NCBI GenBank assembly: GCA_051453625.1
Contig: JBOZIK010000001.1
Coordinates: 157,364,365 to 157,428,364 of the forward strand
Direction of reading: 5' to 3'
Length of the DNA: 64,000 nucleotides
From: Welwitschia mirabilis
Lineage: Eukaryota > Gnetophyta > Gnetopsida > Welwitschiales
Position numbers and translations under genes: made by a program. The first letter of the stretch is position 1, and every line of letters begins with the position of its first letter. The notes beneath the pieces were generated by a model. The model was not told the origin of the DNA and ran no database searches. It saw nothing but the letters and a program-made list of their open reading frames with translations. Shown in pieces: positions 35,331-46,849 of the stretch.

Positions 35331-35356
35331 ATAATTCCTAGTTTAGAAGGAACCTT

Positions 35357-35368
35357 GCTCTAATACTA
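35357..35368 (-). promoter_or_regulatory. Primer binding site of Copia-1, decayed
   Basis: The minus strand reads TAGTATTAGAGC against TGGTATCAGAGC. Both differences are transitions. It is 4 bases from the LTR. Confidence 0.75.
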
Positions 35369-35372
35369 GTTT

Positions 35373-35665
35373 TGTTGGAGAATTTTGCTCAATGGAGAAA
35401 CAAGGTGAAAGAAAACTTGATTCTATGGATTAAATTAATTTATTAACTTGGAGCAGTGTCTATTAAATAGGCTGTACAATAAGCATAACATGAGGAGAAA
35501 GTAACTAACTTAGCTAAAAACCTATGTAACGTTCACTAGTAAGAAACTATGTACCATTCAATAGCAAGAAACTAGGAACCATAACAAACCACAACAGCTA
35601 GAATATCTCAAGAGATTTATTATTTCTAATAAAAAAGAAGTTCAAATTAATTAAAACTTCTAACA
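35373..35665 (-). repeat. 5' LTR of Copia-1
   Basis: The partner of 31113-31426, beginning TGTTAGAAG on the minus strand. Confidence 0.85.
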
Positions 35666-36976
35666 AAGGGGATACTTGATTAACCACATTAGAAGGGAAC
35701 ATTTGCTGTTGCATGTTGCCAGCATGATGAAGAATCTTGGGAGGTGATGTTTGAATATTCTTTTACTAATAATTTTTATTTTTATTATTATTTTTTTGCA
35801 GTTTCATCCAAGGGCTTTTTCCTATATTCCCTTAAACTAAGCTTCCTCTCCTATGTCTTCCCTAAGAATGCTCCCCCACTTCTTTTAATGAGTTTACCTT
35901 CCCTTAGAGATATCGGCCTTTTATGTAGATTTGAAAAGCCTATAAAGAGAGCTAGATAAGACACGGACAGGGCAAAGGCACAAGTAGAAGACTCGCTATA
36001 GCATAAAATCCATCAACTACCTTAGTATCTAATTAAAAATATTGAGTAGACCATGACTTTACATGCTGCAAGATTTAAGATCACTAGAAAGGGGATAATT
36101 TGGTTTATGTATTTTGCACTGTAAGTACTTTATTAGATTAGGAACTTTGGGTTTGGCATTTTTAAACTATCATACTTATTTTCTAGAGACCAAATTCCAT
36201 TTCTGCTAAGAGCAATAACTTCATTACACTTTCATGATGCCTTTGCATTTGTCTCTAGATTTTGAATTGCTTGCATGATACTTGAAAATTGAATTACTGT
36301 TTCATTTAACATATCTTAAAGATAATTGTAATCTTTGATGCTTAATCATATGTGACTTGTAGGTAATAAGTAATGTTGTTCGAATGTATTCTTCATTTGA
36401 TTAGATGTACATACAAGTAACAATGTTGTAGAACCTACTAATCCTTTCTTTTTCATCACCCTTCTTGGTTATTCTTCAAAAGAACTACAGTAAGTCTACA
36501 CATGGGTCTTAATGTAGTTATTGTTGTGCCATACTCCTTAGCAGAAACATCAATACTAGAGAAAAGCACAAGAAGAGGGATCCAAAGAGATTACAATAAA
36601 TGATGATCCATGAGAACATTAAAGTTGCATAAACCATCAATACCATTCCTGGGCATATCCACAATAAAATAAAAACTGGTAATACTCCTCAAGTCTTACA
36701 TCATACTAATCACTTATTCTTATTTTATGCTAGAAAATAAGAGGGCACACTAATGCATCCAATAGATTCAATAATACAGGTCCAATACATAAGCGTTGAA
36801 CTTTGTTTAACCTTGACATCATGCACTCCTCTACTGATAAACTTCAATGCAAAAGTGACATATCTTGTGTTTTTTAGCTATGATATTTTTTTTAAATAGG
36901 TAATACATAAAGCATTGAATCATGCTTTGTTGAAAATGAAATTAAAATAAAACTTCATGAACCCAATGTAAGAGAA
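35666..36976. other. No gene recognised
   Basis: AT-rich DNA between two copia insertions. The 35744-35959 open stretch is motif-free. It could be intron or older repeat. Confidence 0.4.
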
Positions 36977-36981
36977 TACAA
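36977..36981. repeat. Target site duplication of Copia-2, left copy
   Basis: TACAA before the left LTR; the same five bases follow the right LTR at 41943-41947. Confidence 0.8.
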
Positions 36982-38014
36982 TGAAGGATCCAAATAATCC
37001 TAGAGAGGGGTAAGGGGGTGGATAGTGTTTTAAAGATATTTAACAACTACTATAGCCCTAAAATGGAAATTACAAAGTAACAAATGATATAACAAAATAA
37101 ACTCATAAGTAGAACCCAAATAATGCATAAAACAAGATTTATAGTGGTTCAAGATAGACTCTACTCCACTCTTAGAGCATAGCCAATAACCAAGATTGTT
37201 CTGAATCTCTGTTACTTCACTATCCACCAAGTTTTCAAGGCTAACCTTCAACCTTTACAAAGTAGAGTTTTGAAGGCTAAGTCTCAACCTTCATAAAACA
37301 AACTTTTTAAATCTAAGTCTCAACTTTCTAACTCCTTCAAGAATGAGTAATGATATGACACCTTTGTCCTTTAAATCACTTAAATGTAGATGCAAATAAT
37401 GGAGCCTTATTACACAAATTTAGTACAAAAATAGGTATAGAGAGAGAGAATGATGTTATAAAGATAAGCTTTTTAGATCAAGAGTACAACCTCTTTGCCA
37501 ATTAGTTCAATCTCTCCTTAAGTTTGGAGTATATCATCTTTAAATAGATCTCTCAAAAATATAGTTGTTAGATAGGTGGAAGAGAATCTGATATTTGAAA
37601 TGAGTAGATTAGGTAAGATAATGGTTAATAACCTTTTCAATTTTAGTCATTTATGTAAGTTTAATCAACCCCACAAATCATCTAATCAACCCCATTCTAA
37701 GAATGTATACAATCAGGTCAAACCCCACCCCGCCCTCTTTCCTCCCCCTATCTAGTCGACCCCATAGGGGTCTAGTCGATCTAACTTAAAGTAGCCCAAA
37801 ATGAACAATTTTAGATCTACTCAACCTAAGGATAATCCAATTAACTTATAGTTTGAGTCCTTGAATAGAAAAAGAAGTAACTATAATTAGAACATGTCCT
37901 CATATTGACTATCTTTCAATCATAAATCCTTTGGCTCCTTGCAACTGAAAAATCACATTCCATGCTACAAAGATTTTATTAGTTTGATATTGATTGGCAA
38001 TATAAATCCTAACA
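36982..38014 (-). repeat. 3' LTR of Copia-2
   Basis: It begins TGTTAGGATTTATATTGCC on the minus strand and aligns with 41014-41942 (shared AAGGCTAACCTTCAACCTTT). It is about 100 bp longer, mainly through sequence at its low-coordinate end that the partner lacks. Confidence 0.85.
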
Positions 38015-38028
38015 ATCTCCCCCTTTGA
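38015..38028 (-). promoter_or_regulatory. Polypurine tract of Copia-2
   Basis: The minus strand reads CAAAGGGGGAGATT immediately before the LTR start. Confidence 0.8.
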
Positions 38029-38481
38029 CATTGATGGCAAATAAATAAGTGATTTTAAGACCAAACAAAAATTCATTTTTAAACTCATTTTTCATCAAGC
38101 TAATAAAGCATATTAACACAATCAAAACTCCTCCTTTCATAAAGCCAAACAACCAATATTAAGCAAAGGGTGAATTTCCTTTTAGGGGCAAAAAATTACT
38201 CTTTAAACAAAACTATTTTAAGTTCTGTTAGATTTTAACTATGATAATTTTATGCATACATCAACACAAACATATACATCAACAAAAACATAAACATCAA
38301 AAAATTTAAAATACAAATATCATATGTCTAAACTGAGTGACATCCACTACATCTTTTTGAAAACACCATATTTTTTTCTCCTTTTGACATCAAGGACAAA
38401 GGAAGAAAGCAAGACAGATAAACAACTTTAATCCTTAAACATGTGGTGAGAAATACCATATATTCTCCCCCTAACTTAATG

Positions 38482-38483
<2 letters not shown>

Positions 38484-38523
<40 letters not shown>
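38484..38523. repeat. (TA)n microsatellite next to an N-gap
   Basis: About 20 TA dinucleotides ending a few bases before the gap at 38530, a likely reason for the assembly break. Confidence 0.95.
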
Positions 38524-39359
38524 ATACCANNNNNNNNNNNNNNNNNNNNNNNNNNNNNNNNNNNNNNNNNNNNNNNNNNNNNNNNNNNNNNNNNNNNNNN
38601 NNNNNNNNNNNNNNNNNNNNNNNNNNNNNNNNNNNNNNNNNNNNNNNNNNNNNNNNNNNNNNNNNNNNNNNNNNNNNNNNNNNNNNNNNNNNNNNNNNNN
38701 NNNNNNNNNNNNNNNNNNNNNNNNNNNNNNNNNNNNNNNNNNNNNNNNNNNNNNNNNNNNNNNNNNNNNNNNNNNNNNNNNNNNNNNNNNNNNNNNNNNN
38801 NNNNNNNNNNNNNNNNNNNNNNNNNNNNNNNNNNNNNNNNNNNNNNNNNNNNNNNNNNNNNNNNNNNNNNNNNNNNNNNNNNNNNNNNNNNNNNNNNNNN
38901 NNNNNNNNNNNNNNNNNNNNNNNNNNNNNNNNNNNNNNNNNNNNNNNNNNNNNNNNNNNNNNNNNNNNNNNNNNNNNNNNNNNNNNNNNNNNNNNNNNNN
39001 NNNNNNNNNNNNNNNNNNNNNNNNNNNNAATTTATCGACAAATCTTTACAATAAATTATCATTAACATGTGAATCCAATACAACAGTAATAACTAGAGTA
39101 TTTATGGCCTTCTTTAGTTAATCACGATAGCATTAATGACCATACAATAATGAGGCTCACCTATAAAAACAAGGTAAATACTATAATTATGCTTTTAAGA
39201 AGCATATCATATTAGAAAAAGTATCGTAACCAGCATCATAGTAAAGTACAGTATTGTAGCAAATAAAAATATTATAATAACTAAGAGTCTAGTAAAAATA
39301 GTGTAGTAAACAACAATTTATCAAATTAACAAGAACTTAAACTGAGTAAAGATAACTAC

Positions 39360-40500
39360 TTACATTAGTAACAAGAACCACTGCTAACATTGAAAGTTGC
39401 TCAAATCAAAAAGACTTTTTAAATTCTTAGCTTTTACCCACATGGTCTCTCTTGACTTTTGGGTAGAGACTTGTTTGAGAACAAATTAAAATAAAAAATC
39501 ATTAATATTTGCAAAATAGATATCTTTTCTATAAGATAGTTAAACTTTGTATAACTAAGTTTGCAATAATAATTGTAAGTGATATTTCTGGTAGAACAGG
39601 TTATACCAGAAATACTTAGCTCACTGGATGATGCTAATGCACTGTTGCCTTCAAACCTAATCCATTTTTGTCATATGTAAGCTATTCCAATATAAGAATC
39701 CTTTCAAGTTTCTTTGATTCCTTTGTAAATCTACCTAGGACTTTGTGAAGAACGACTTAAAATCTTGATTAGAGTTGTATTTTCATCTTGAATCTCTTTA
39801 TATCTTTAATTTATAACTTTGTTCGTCCTTCTCAAATCCTTGAGGATTTTATTTAGTTCCTTGACTTTTAGAGCAACCGTCTCATATTCTTGATATAGTT
39901 CATGACATGCGTCTTCGACATCCTCCTCTTCTTCATCTCCACTCATGTCCAAATCATCTTTTTTAGTGCATTTTTAGTGATTGAGTAGTGGGGGTCACAA
40001 GTGCCATGAAAGATAATGTTTCATTTGGTTTAGATTCTTTCTTTAAGATTTCTTCTTCTTCTTCTTCAAGGCTATTCCATGTGGCTCATAGTAAGGGCTT
40101 CCTTGGGTCCTTTAGTTTCTTGTTATTGGTACATTTTTTTTGATATGCCCAAACCCTTTGCTGGTTTTTCCATCTCTTCTTCTCAATAGAAATTTTTTAA
40201 ATTTCCTTGCTAAAGAGCTAATTCATCTTCTGACCTGTTACCTTTTGCGTCTTCTTGCATACTTTTCAAAGTAAAGCTTTTCTTTTTATTCTTATAAAAT
40301 TTTAAGTCATAAGTTTAAAGGTTACCATGTAGTTCTTCTAGTGGCATCTTGCTTAGATCTTTACTTTCTTCGATCGCAATCACTTTCAATTTAAATCTCT
40401 TAGGAAGGGATCTAACAACTTCCTTATTATTTTTTATTTCTCTATCTTTTCTCTAAGACTTGCCATGGAGTTTATAATAGCTATTAGTCTAGCAAAGAAT
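39360..40500 (-). pseudogene. Copia-2 gag C-terminal region, charged tail
   Basis: The minus strand reads a decayed basic stretch after the knuckle position (near 40195-40130), then acidic and charged blocks including SLEEEEEEIL near 40080-40040. Further down come lysine- and glutamate-rich segments typical of the long coiled-coil gag tail of SIRE-like copia. It is broken by stops and gives way near 39360 to sequence with no retroelement motif. Confidence 0.5.
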
Positions 40501-40502
40501 TC

Positions 40503-40913
40503 TTAGAGAGTCTCTTTCTCAATCATCTTAATATCTTCAAATTTTGTGATCAACATCTGCATCTTCGCTTGCTTGATAGTGGATGTCCTTTTACGAGTAA
40601 TAGTAAGAATATCCCATGCTTCTTTGATAGTCTCATAGTTTACTATTCTCTTGAACTCATCTATAGTCATAGCACAAAAAATTGCATTCAAATCATAAGC
40701 TTCAAGAGTAGCATTAGCTTTATTTAATGAAGTCCATTTATTTTTTGATTTCAAGACAACTGTAATATTGCCTTCATCATACTTTTGAGTTGTTGTAGGG
40801 TGATTATAACCTCTGATTAATATATCCTCATAATCTACGTTAAAAGATCTTAAGAATATTTTCATTCTAGCCTTCAAATATTCATAGTTTGATCCATCAA
40901 ACAGTGGAGGCAT
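40503..40913 (-). pseudogene. Copia-2 gag N-terminal region
   Basis: 136 codons are open. It begins MPPLFDGSNYEYLKARMKIF, the copia gag start (RPPLFDGxNYxYWKxRMxxFL). It continues LNAIFCAMTIDEFKRIVN and IKEAWDILTITRKRTSTIKQ, which is the UBN2 block (NALFxALSxDExxRIxxCxTAKEIWDxLExTHEGTxxVK). The open frame stops at FEDIKMIEKETL. The initial W is Leu and the H-E-G is lost, but the fold signature is clear. The 5' LTR lies directly upstream. Confidence 0.85.
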
Positions 40914-41001
40914 AGAAATAGAGAGACCTTTGCAATAGAACTCATAGATAGAATTATTAAGTCAAAGATTGATTAATGTCTTAGTATTGACTCAATCTAG
41001 G

Positions 41002-41013
41002 GCTTTAATATCA
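41002..41013 (-). promoter_or_regulatory. Primer binding site of Copia-2, decayed
   Basis: The minus strand reads TGATATTAAAGC against TGGTATCAGAGC; all three differences are transitions. Confidence 0.65.
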
Positions 41014-41942
41014 AATAAAGAATTTAAGTAAGGGTTTTAAAGATATTTAACAACTATTACAACCCTAAAATGGAAATTATAAAGAAACAATGATATAATA
41101 AAATAAACTCATGAGCAAAACCAAAATAATACATAAGACAAGATCTATAGTATTTTGGGATAGATCCTACTCTACTAATTGAAGACAACCAATAATCAAG
41201 ATTGTTCTAGATCTTTGTTAGTTCACTATTCACTAGATTTTCAAGGCTAACCTTCAACCTTTACAAAGTAGGCCTTTGCAGACTAAGTCTTGACCTTCAT
41301 AAAACAAACGTTTTCAGGCTAAGTCTCAACCTTTTAGCTCCTTCAAGGCTCAGTGATGAGATGAAGCCTTTGTGTTCTAAATCACTTAAATATAGGTATG
41401 AATAATAGAGTCTTATTGCTTAGATTTAGCACAAAGATAGGTATAACCTGCTTTTTCAATTAGTTTAATCTCTCCTTGAGTTTTGAGTTAAATCTCTTAA
41501 AAATATAGTTGTTTGATAGCTAAGAAAGAATTTGACATTTACAACAGGTAGATTAGATGAGATAACAATTAGAAAACCATTTCAAATTTGGTTATTTTCA
41601 TAAGTTCGGTCGATTCCACAAATCATCTAGTCAATCACATTCTAAGACTGCACACAGTTCCATCAACTCCATCTGTATTTAGTCGACCCCATACGGGTCT
41701 AGTTGACCTAACTTGAAGTAGCCCAAAATGGACACTTCCAGGTTTGGTCAGCCCAAGGTTAATCCAAACAACTTGTAGTTTGAGTCCTTGGACCAAAAAA
41801 TGAAGCAGCTATAATCAAAATATGTCCAAGTGTTAATTATATTTCAATTATAAATCCTTTGACTTCTTGCATCTAAAAAATCACATTCCGTACTACAAAG
41901 ATCTTATTAGTTTAACATGAATTGGTAATATAAATCCTAACC
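41014..41942 (-). repeat. 5' LTR of Copia-2
   Basis: The partner of 36982-38014. Its low-coordinate end is approximate, because bases matching the first part of the other LTR are deleted here. The final base is C instead of the expected A. Confidence 0.75.
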
Positions 41943-41947
41943 TACAA
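41943..41947. repeat. Target site duplication of Copia-2, right copy
   Basis: TACAA, identical to 36977-36981. Confidence 0.8.
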
Positions 41948-42966
41948 ATGTATGAGGTATAATAAAATTTAGCTCATTCATTTATTTAGGGCCTTCATAG
42001 AATATCAAACTGAAATTACTTCCAACTCCTTCAAGATGCAACCACTCAACACCAAAAAGATCATTTTTTATATAGGCTAAACTTGTCCAAACACAGCTCT
42101 ACAAGGGCTGAAAAAGAGGGGTCTAATTAAAGCTTGCTTGTGAGAAAGGAGTATTGCTTCTGTTACTCCAATTTTTGGCAAGTAAAATGCCGTCTTGAAG
42201 TGGTGCTCATCATTAAATGCAACATTACTTTGTCCACCACCTATGAGATAAAAATGGATTAATGTTTGCAAGTGACAAGAGCAGATTCCAAACTAAGGAA
42301 AATCTGCATTGCTATAAGATGTTCAGTAGGATTGATGACATTAATCCATTTAGACATATTTGTGCCAATCTGAGTTAAGGAATAATTAGACCTCTTCGTA
42401 TAAGAACAAATGTGTTTTCTGTGGCACAATGTGACTTTCAATTGCTGAAATTCTAAAAAACATTTCATCTACTTTAGTTTTAAACTCCAAAGGAATACCC
42501 TTTGAACCTAGAGATATAAATGCGGCAATTTGAAGATTCAAATTAATGTTTCACATTGAATTTAAAACTCTAAATGAAGAGTCTATACTAATGCCTTTTC
42601 CCTAAACTAAGAACCCTCCTAATCTTGTTTGCAAAAATTGTAAGTCCTACAGCTAAACAAAGCCTTTCTGAGAGGAAAATAAAGGGGATTTGCATCATTT
42701 TGCTAAGGGTTGTTATGATCTTCTCAAAGTTACATGCATAAAATTGAGAGTTTATGCTAAAAGACTTAAAAACATATATTTGATTATCACTACAGTTGAT
42801 TACTTTTAAGAATAAAATTGAAGCAGAATATAGTGGAGTTGGACTAACAGCCTCTCGGAAACTGTAGTTTGAGGTACCTGAGGACACACATCTGCAGTAA
42901 TCTTTTTTATTTAAGAGGCCTTCAATAGGCAATAAATAGAATACAATAAAAGTTTCATCCAATAAC
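41948..42966 (-). other. Probable 3' flank or intron sequence of the coiled-coil gene relic
   Basis: Non-repetitive-looking DNA downstream of the stop at 42967-42969. Three short minus-strand open stretches (42077-42271, 42259-42468, 42588-42962) overlap it but show no motif. They could be UTR, chance or further exons. Confidence 0.3.
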
Positions 42967-43615
42967 TTAAAGGACTGTGGACTCTTTGTTTTCAGGCTCC
43001 TTCACATTATTTAAAGCAATAGCTTCTTCAACTTTTTGTTTATAATCATTATTTGAAAGTCTGTTTTCCTTCATCTCTATCTGAATTTTTTGGTTCTCTT
43101 CATTGACTTTGTAAAGATCTTCTTTATATTTACATAATTAGTAATTAAGATTATAACCCGCTTTCTTTTCCTGAATCAAAATAGAATCTAAGGTTTCCAA
43201 GGCCTTCTGTAACTTATGTGGATCCGTCTGCTTCTGAAATAATGTTTTCATTACTTTTGTCAGAGCATAGCTTAAGTTTTGATAATTCACCTTTCAATTG
43301 CTGATATTCACTTTTTGCTTTAGCTATTGCCGCTTTCTGTTCATTAATATGCTTTAAAGAAGTTAAATTTTCATTCTTCTAAGCTTGCATTGCAGGTTTC
43401 TAGTTACATTTCCTAGTGCCATCAGTTTGCCTTACTTCCATGTCTTTAACAAGATCAATTAATCTTTTAGTTACAACATCAAGTCGCTTGCTTTGAAAGG
43501 AGTCATCAGCAAATTTACTTCATAAAAAAAAAAAACTTCTCTGTTTCTTTTATTTTTAAAACTATTGAAGTTTTCTCAGCTTGAAGATCCTCTAATTTCT
43601 ATTTTAGCACATTAA
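42967..43615 (-). pseudogene. Coiled-coil host gene relic, 3' part
   Basis: Minus-strand frames rich in K, E, L, Q and D run to a TAA at 42967-42969. Successive segments are KLEDLQAEKTSIVLKIKETE (43600-43540), SKRLDVVTKRLIDLVKDME (43480-43420), SEYQQLKGELSKLKL (43310-43265), KLQKALETLDSILIQEKKAG (43215-43155) and YKEDLYKVNEENQKIQIEMK (43130-43070). They are separated by single-base frame changes and stops. Heptad-like Leu spacing suggests a coiled-coil C-terminus. The frame continues into 49857-50180 once the copia insertion is removed. I do not recognise the family. Stops and frameshifts make it a likely pseudogene. Confidence 0.55.
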
Positions 43616-43616
43616 A
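43612..43616. repeat. Possible target duplication of Copia-3, left copy
   Basis: TTAAA, against TTGAA at 49857-49861 (one transition). The boundary with the first LTR base is blurred by one base. Confidence 0.45.
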
Positions 43617-43811
43617 TAACAACCAATTAACCAATTTCTCTGAAAAATACACTGTCGTCTTAACCTTGTTGGGCATAAGATTTCACCTTATTTATAATAA
43701 AATATGCCCATCGTTTTTAGCCAGAAACGATGGGCGGATGACCATTCGAGGCACCTCCTTGGTGAGGAACGCCTTTGGGATGTGGGCTCAATTTTGAGCC
43801 ACATCAACTTA
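43616..43811 (-). repeat. Outer left LTR of Copia-3
   Basis: About 196 bp. It shares GATGACCATTCGAGG with the right LTR, which the middle copy lacks. It contains a perfect 11-base inverted repeat, GCCCATCGTTT/AAACGATGGGC. Confidence 0.85.
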
Positions 43812-43948
43812 ACAATCTCCACCTTGGCTCAAACTTGACACACTAACANNNNNNNNNNNNNNNNNNNNNNNNNNNNNNNNNNNNNNNNNNNNNNNNNNNN
43901 NNNNNNNNNNNNNNNNNNNNNNNNNNNNNNNNNNNNNNNNNNNNNNNN

Positions 43949-44933
43949 CTAGTGATAAAGGAATTAGTTTCTTAGAATTATTTTGATTTTTTTGGTTAAT
44001 TTAAAAAAACTAAATTTTTAAAATAAAAATAAGGTAAATAGAGTGATTAAAATGAGGGATTTCATGAATATAGATTTTATGAGCACCAATGACAAAATTC
44101 TTATCATTCCCACGATATCTGTTATAAATAGAAAATAAAGAGATAAAATAGAACGAAAATTTGAATTTATGATATAGAATTCATAGTCATAAGTTTCTAA
44201 CATGCAATGAATAAAGGTAAATATATTTACTTACTTTTTTTTTTTGATATAAAAGAAATCTGCTATAACATTTATAAGGATGGAGCTAAACTGATAAAAC
44301 TATGCCTTTCTAAGATTTACAAGGTAAAATTGATCAAGTAGAACCTGGTAGAATAATGGCTTTTCCGTCAGTCATTCTAGTGTCGTGTTTGCCTCTCGCC
44401 TATGGTTCGCCTGCCGTTTTTGCCATTCCTTCTCTGTGGTGCCTCCTGTGTTCTGGCATTCCTCCATGATTTGATGCGCCTCACGTTATGGTCGTCGTTC
44501 TCCTACATTTTTTTTATGTGTGTTGTCTCCTTTCTGCCAGTGCTTTTGCGTTTTGATGCATGTCCGTTCTGTCATTCTATGCGCTGGTGCTCTGGTTTGT
44601 TTCTGTTCGTGATTAGCCCCTACTCACTTTCTCATGCATCTTCATGTATGTCTTTGTGCTCCTTCTGATTCTGCCTTTCGTCTGGTCTTTCTTTCAATCT
44701 GATGCTTTTGTGCTTATCTCCTTGCCTCATCTCCTCTTCGTTTCCTCCTGTAATCGCCTCCCTGTGTTTCTTTCTTAATGACTCTTGTCTCTCCTTCTCT
44801 CTGCCGTTCTCCTTTGTGATAATCTGCCAGGCATCATTTCGCTCTGGGATTGCTTCCTTTTAATGGATTTGCCTGCTTCAGTTTTTGACCACTGCCTCAT
44901 CGCCTCCATTTTAGGGGTGCTTTGCATCTTCTC
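43949..44933. other. Unexplained segment between two LTR copies
   Basis: 43949-44340 is AT-rich and motif-free. 44350-44930 changes sharply to a pyrimidine-rich, CpG-bearing stretch (TCTGCCTTTCGTC-like) with open frames but no recognisable protein. It is not the expected interior of a copia element. Confidence 0.4.
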
Positions 44934-45131
44934 TGAACAACCAATCAGCCAATTTCTTTGAAAAATACACTACCGTCTTAACCTCGTCTTAATCTTCTTG
45001 GGCATAAGGTTTCACCTTATTTATAATGAAATATGCCCATTGTTTTCAGCCAGAAATGATGGGCGAGGCGCCACCTTAGTGAGGGCTGCCTTTGGGATGT
45101 AGTCTTAATTTTGAGCCACATCAAGTTAACA
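44934..45131 (-). repeat. Middle LTR of Copia-3
   Basis: 198 bp, followed inside by the polypurine tract CCAAGGTGGAGATT and the end of RNase H. It has a 14-base duplication (near CTCGTCTTAATCTT) and lacks about 11 bases present in the other two LTRs. Confidence 0.85.
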
Positions 45132-46406
45132 ATCTCCACCTTGGCTCAAACTTGACACACTAACAATAGGTGAAGGGTCGGACAGGCCGACAACGGCCAA
45201 ACATTGTTTGAACTTGACTTTAGGAAGAGCCTTAGTTAACATGTCTGCAGGATTTTTAGAGGTATGCACCTTTTTGACCACAATGTTGTTAATAGCGAGT
45301 ATCTCCCTGATATAGTAATATTTAACATCAATGTGCTTTGTGCTGGAGTGAAACATGTTATTTTGAGTAAGATGAAGAGGACTCAGGTTATCACAAAATA
45401 CTATAGTTTTGTTTTGGGAGATACCGAGTTCAAGTATTAATCCCCAGAACCAGGTAGCTTCTTTGATAGCTTCAGTTACGGAGACATATTCTGCTTCGGT
45501 TGTTGATAAGGTAGTAATGGACTGAAGGGATGCCTTCCAGCTGACGGCTGAATTGCAAAGAGTAAAAACATATCCTGAAAGAGAGCGTCGTCGATCTAAG
45601 TCACCTTCATAATTAGAATCAGTAAATACTACTACAGTTGATGATGTCATATTGTGTTGTTCATACAGTAAGCCCAAAGTAGAAGTATCCTGCAGATAAC
45701 GAAGGATCCATTTTACAGCATGCCAATGAGCCTTTCTTGGATTATGCATGTATCGACTAATGATACTAACAGCATATGCGAGATCAGGTCTAATGCAGAT
45801 CATAGCGTACATCAAACTTTCAATGGCATTAGTGTAAGGTACGGTTGACATACGCTCACTTTCGTCTTTGGTTTTTGGACACCAATCTAAAGATAACTTG
45901 AAGTGAGCAGCAAAAGAAGTAGAAACAGGTTTATAGTTTAACATATTAAACCTGGTCAGAATTTTCTCAATATATTTCTCTTGTGAGAGGAGTAATCTAT
46001 CAGCTTTACAGTCTCTCTTAATTTCCATACCAAGAATTTTCTTGGCTTCACCCAGATCCTTCATTTCAAAGTCCTGATTAAGTTGAGATTTTAATTTATC
46101 AATCAAAGACTTATTGCATGATGCAATTAATATGTCATCAATGTATAGTAACAAATATACAAAAGACTTATCGGCATACTGTTGGTGATAGATACAGTGA
46201 TCATCTTGACTTCTGTGATAACCTTGTTTAATCATAAATGCATCAAACTTCTTGTACCACTATCACGGAGCTTGCTTTAGACCATATAGGGATTTATTTA
46301 GATGTGACACATACCGTTCCTTTCTTGGGGTTATAAAACCCTCAGGCTGATTCATATAGATTTCTTCATTGAGATCTCCATGTAAGAATGTCGTTTTGAC
46401 ATCAAG
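45126..46406 (-). CDS. Copia-3 reverse transcriptase C-terminus and RNase H
   Basis: 369 codons are open from 46235 to 45126. [13 protein letters not shown] carries both catalytic Asp residues, then [40 protein letters not shown], and [20 protein letters not shown]. RNase [33 protein letters not shown] (catalytic Glu), [12 protein letters not shown] and [15 protein letters not shown]. These match the TNT1/Tork lineage nearly residue for residue in type. The segment joins 46832-46407 across two sets of stops (after DMELN and after KQAP), so the polyprotein is not continuous. The frame ends beside the polypurine tract. Confidence 0.9.
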
Positions 46407-46832
46407 TTAATTTAACTCCATGTCAAATAAGACAACAAATGCAAGTAGTATACGTATCGATGTATGATGAACTACAAGTGAAAAAATTTCATGAAAATCT
46501 ATACCTTCTTTTTGGTTGTAACCTTTAACAACTAGCCTTGCTTTCCATCTTGCAGTTTCAATTCCAGGGATGCCTTCCTTTTTCTTGTAGATCCACTTAT
46601 AGTCTAAAGGATGTTTTTTAGATGAAAGTTCACACAAACTCCAAGTGTTGTTTTTATGAAGACTATCCATTTCTTCGTTTATTGCCATTAGCCATTTAGA
46701 AGAGTCAGTACACGAAATAGCGTCTGAATATGATGAAGGTTCCATACCTTCAGGGATTTCCTGGGCAACTGAAAGAGCATATGCAATTAGATCGTCATCA
46801 GTGTTAAGATATCTAGCTGGTTTCTTTATCAT
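46407..46832 (-). pseudogene. Copia-3 reverse transcriptase N-terminus
   Basis: 141 codons. SSYSDAISCTDSSKWLMAIN, then EMDSLHKNNTWSLCEL, YKWIYKKKEGIPGIETARW and KARLVVKGYNQKEGIDFHEI are the copia RVT_2 start (W-x-x-A-M-x-E-E-x-x-S-L ... K-x-R-L-V-A-K-G-Y-x-Q). The stop after MELN interrupts the palm (family QMDVKTAFLHGxL). The next residues, [20 protein letters not shown], follow directly, so a single base change separates it from a continuous frame. Confidence 0.9.
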
Positions 46833-46849
46833 TCTCCTTGGATGATCTC

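Larger units (their letters stand above)
31113..35665 (-). mobile_element. Complete, decayed Tork-like Ty1/copia element
   Basis: It is a minus-strand element with LTRs 31113-31426 and 35373-35665. The primer site is at 35357-35368 and the polypurine tract directly follows the left LTR. Between them lie gag, protease, integrase, RT and RNase H in copia order. All frames carry stops. The five bases at the two flanks (GATTG, AAGGG) do not match, so the target duplication has been lost or the ends recombined. Confidence 0.85.
36982..41942 (-). mobile_element. Gag-only (non-autonomous) copia element, Copia-2
   Basis: It is a minus-strand element of about 5.0 kb with target duplication TACAA. LTRs are 36982-38014 and about 41014-41942, with a decayed primer site at 41002-41013 and a polypurine tract after 38014. 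The interior of about 3 kb carries copia gag near the 5' side and a long, charged, coiled-coil-like gag tail. No protease, integrase, RT or RNase H block was found. An N-gap of 499 bases (38530-39028) is too small to hold a full pol if its size is right. The LTR ends and the GGGGGAGATTGTTAGG junction resemble SIRE/Maximus or Tork-type copia. Confidence 0.75.

Noticed and set aside
38328-39083. Long frames on both strands over the (TA)n tract and gap
   Set aside because: Produced by N and by the Ile-Tyr translation of the microsatellite.
44402-44668. 88-codon plus-strand frame rich in Cys, Leu and Phe
   Set aside because: Sits in a pyrimidine-rich block. The composition explains the hydrophobic translation and no start context or homologue is evident.
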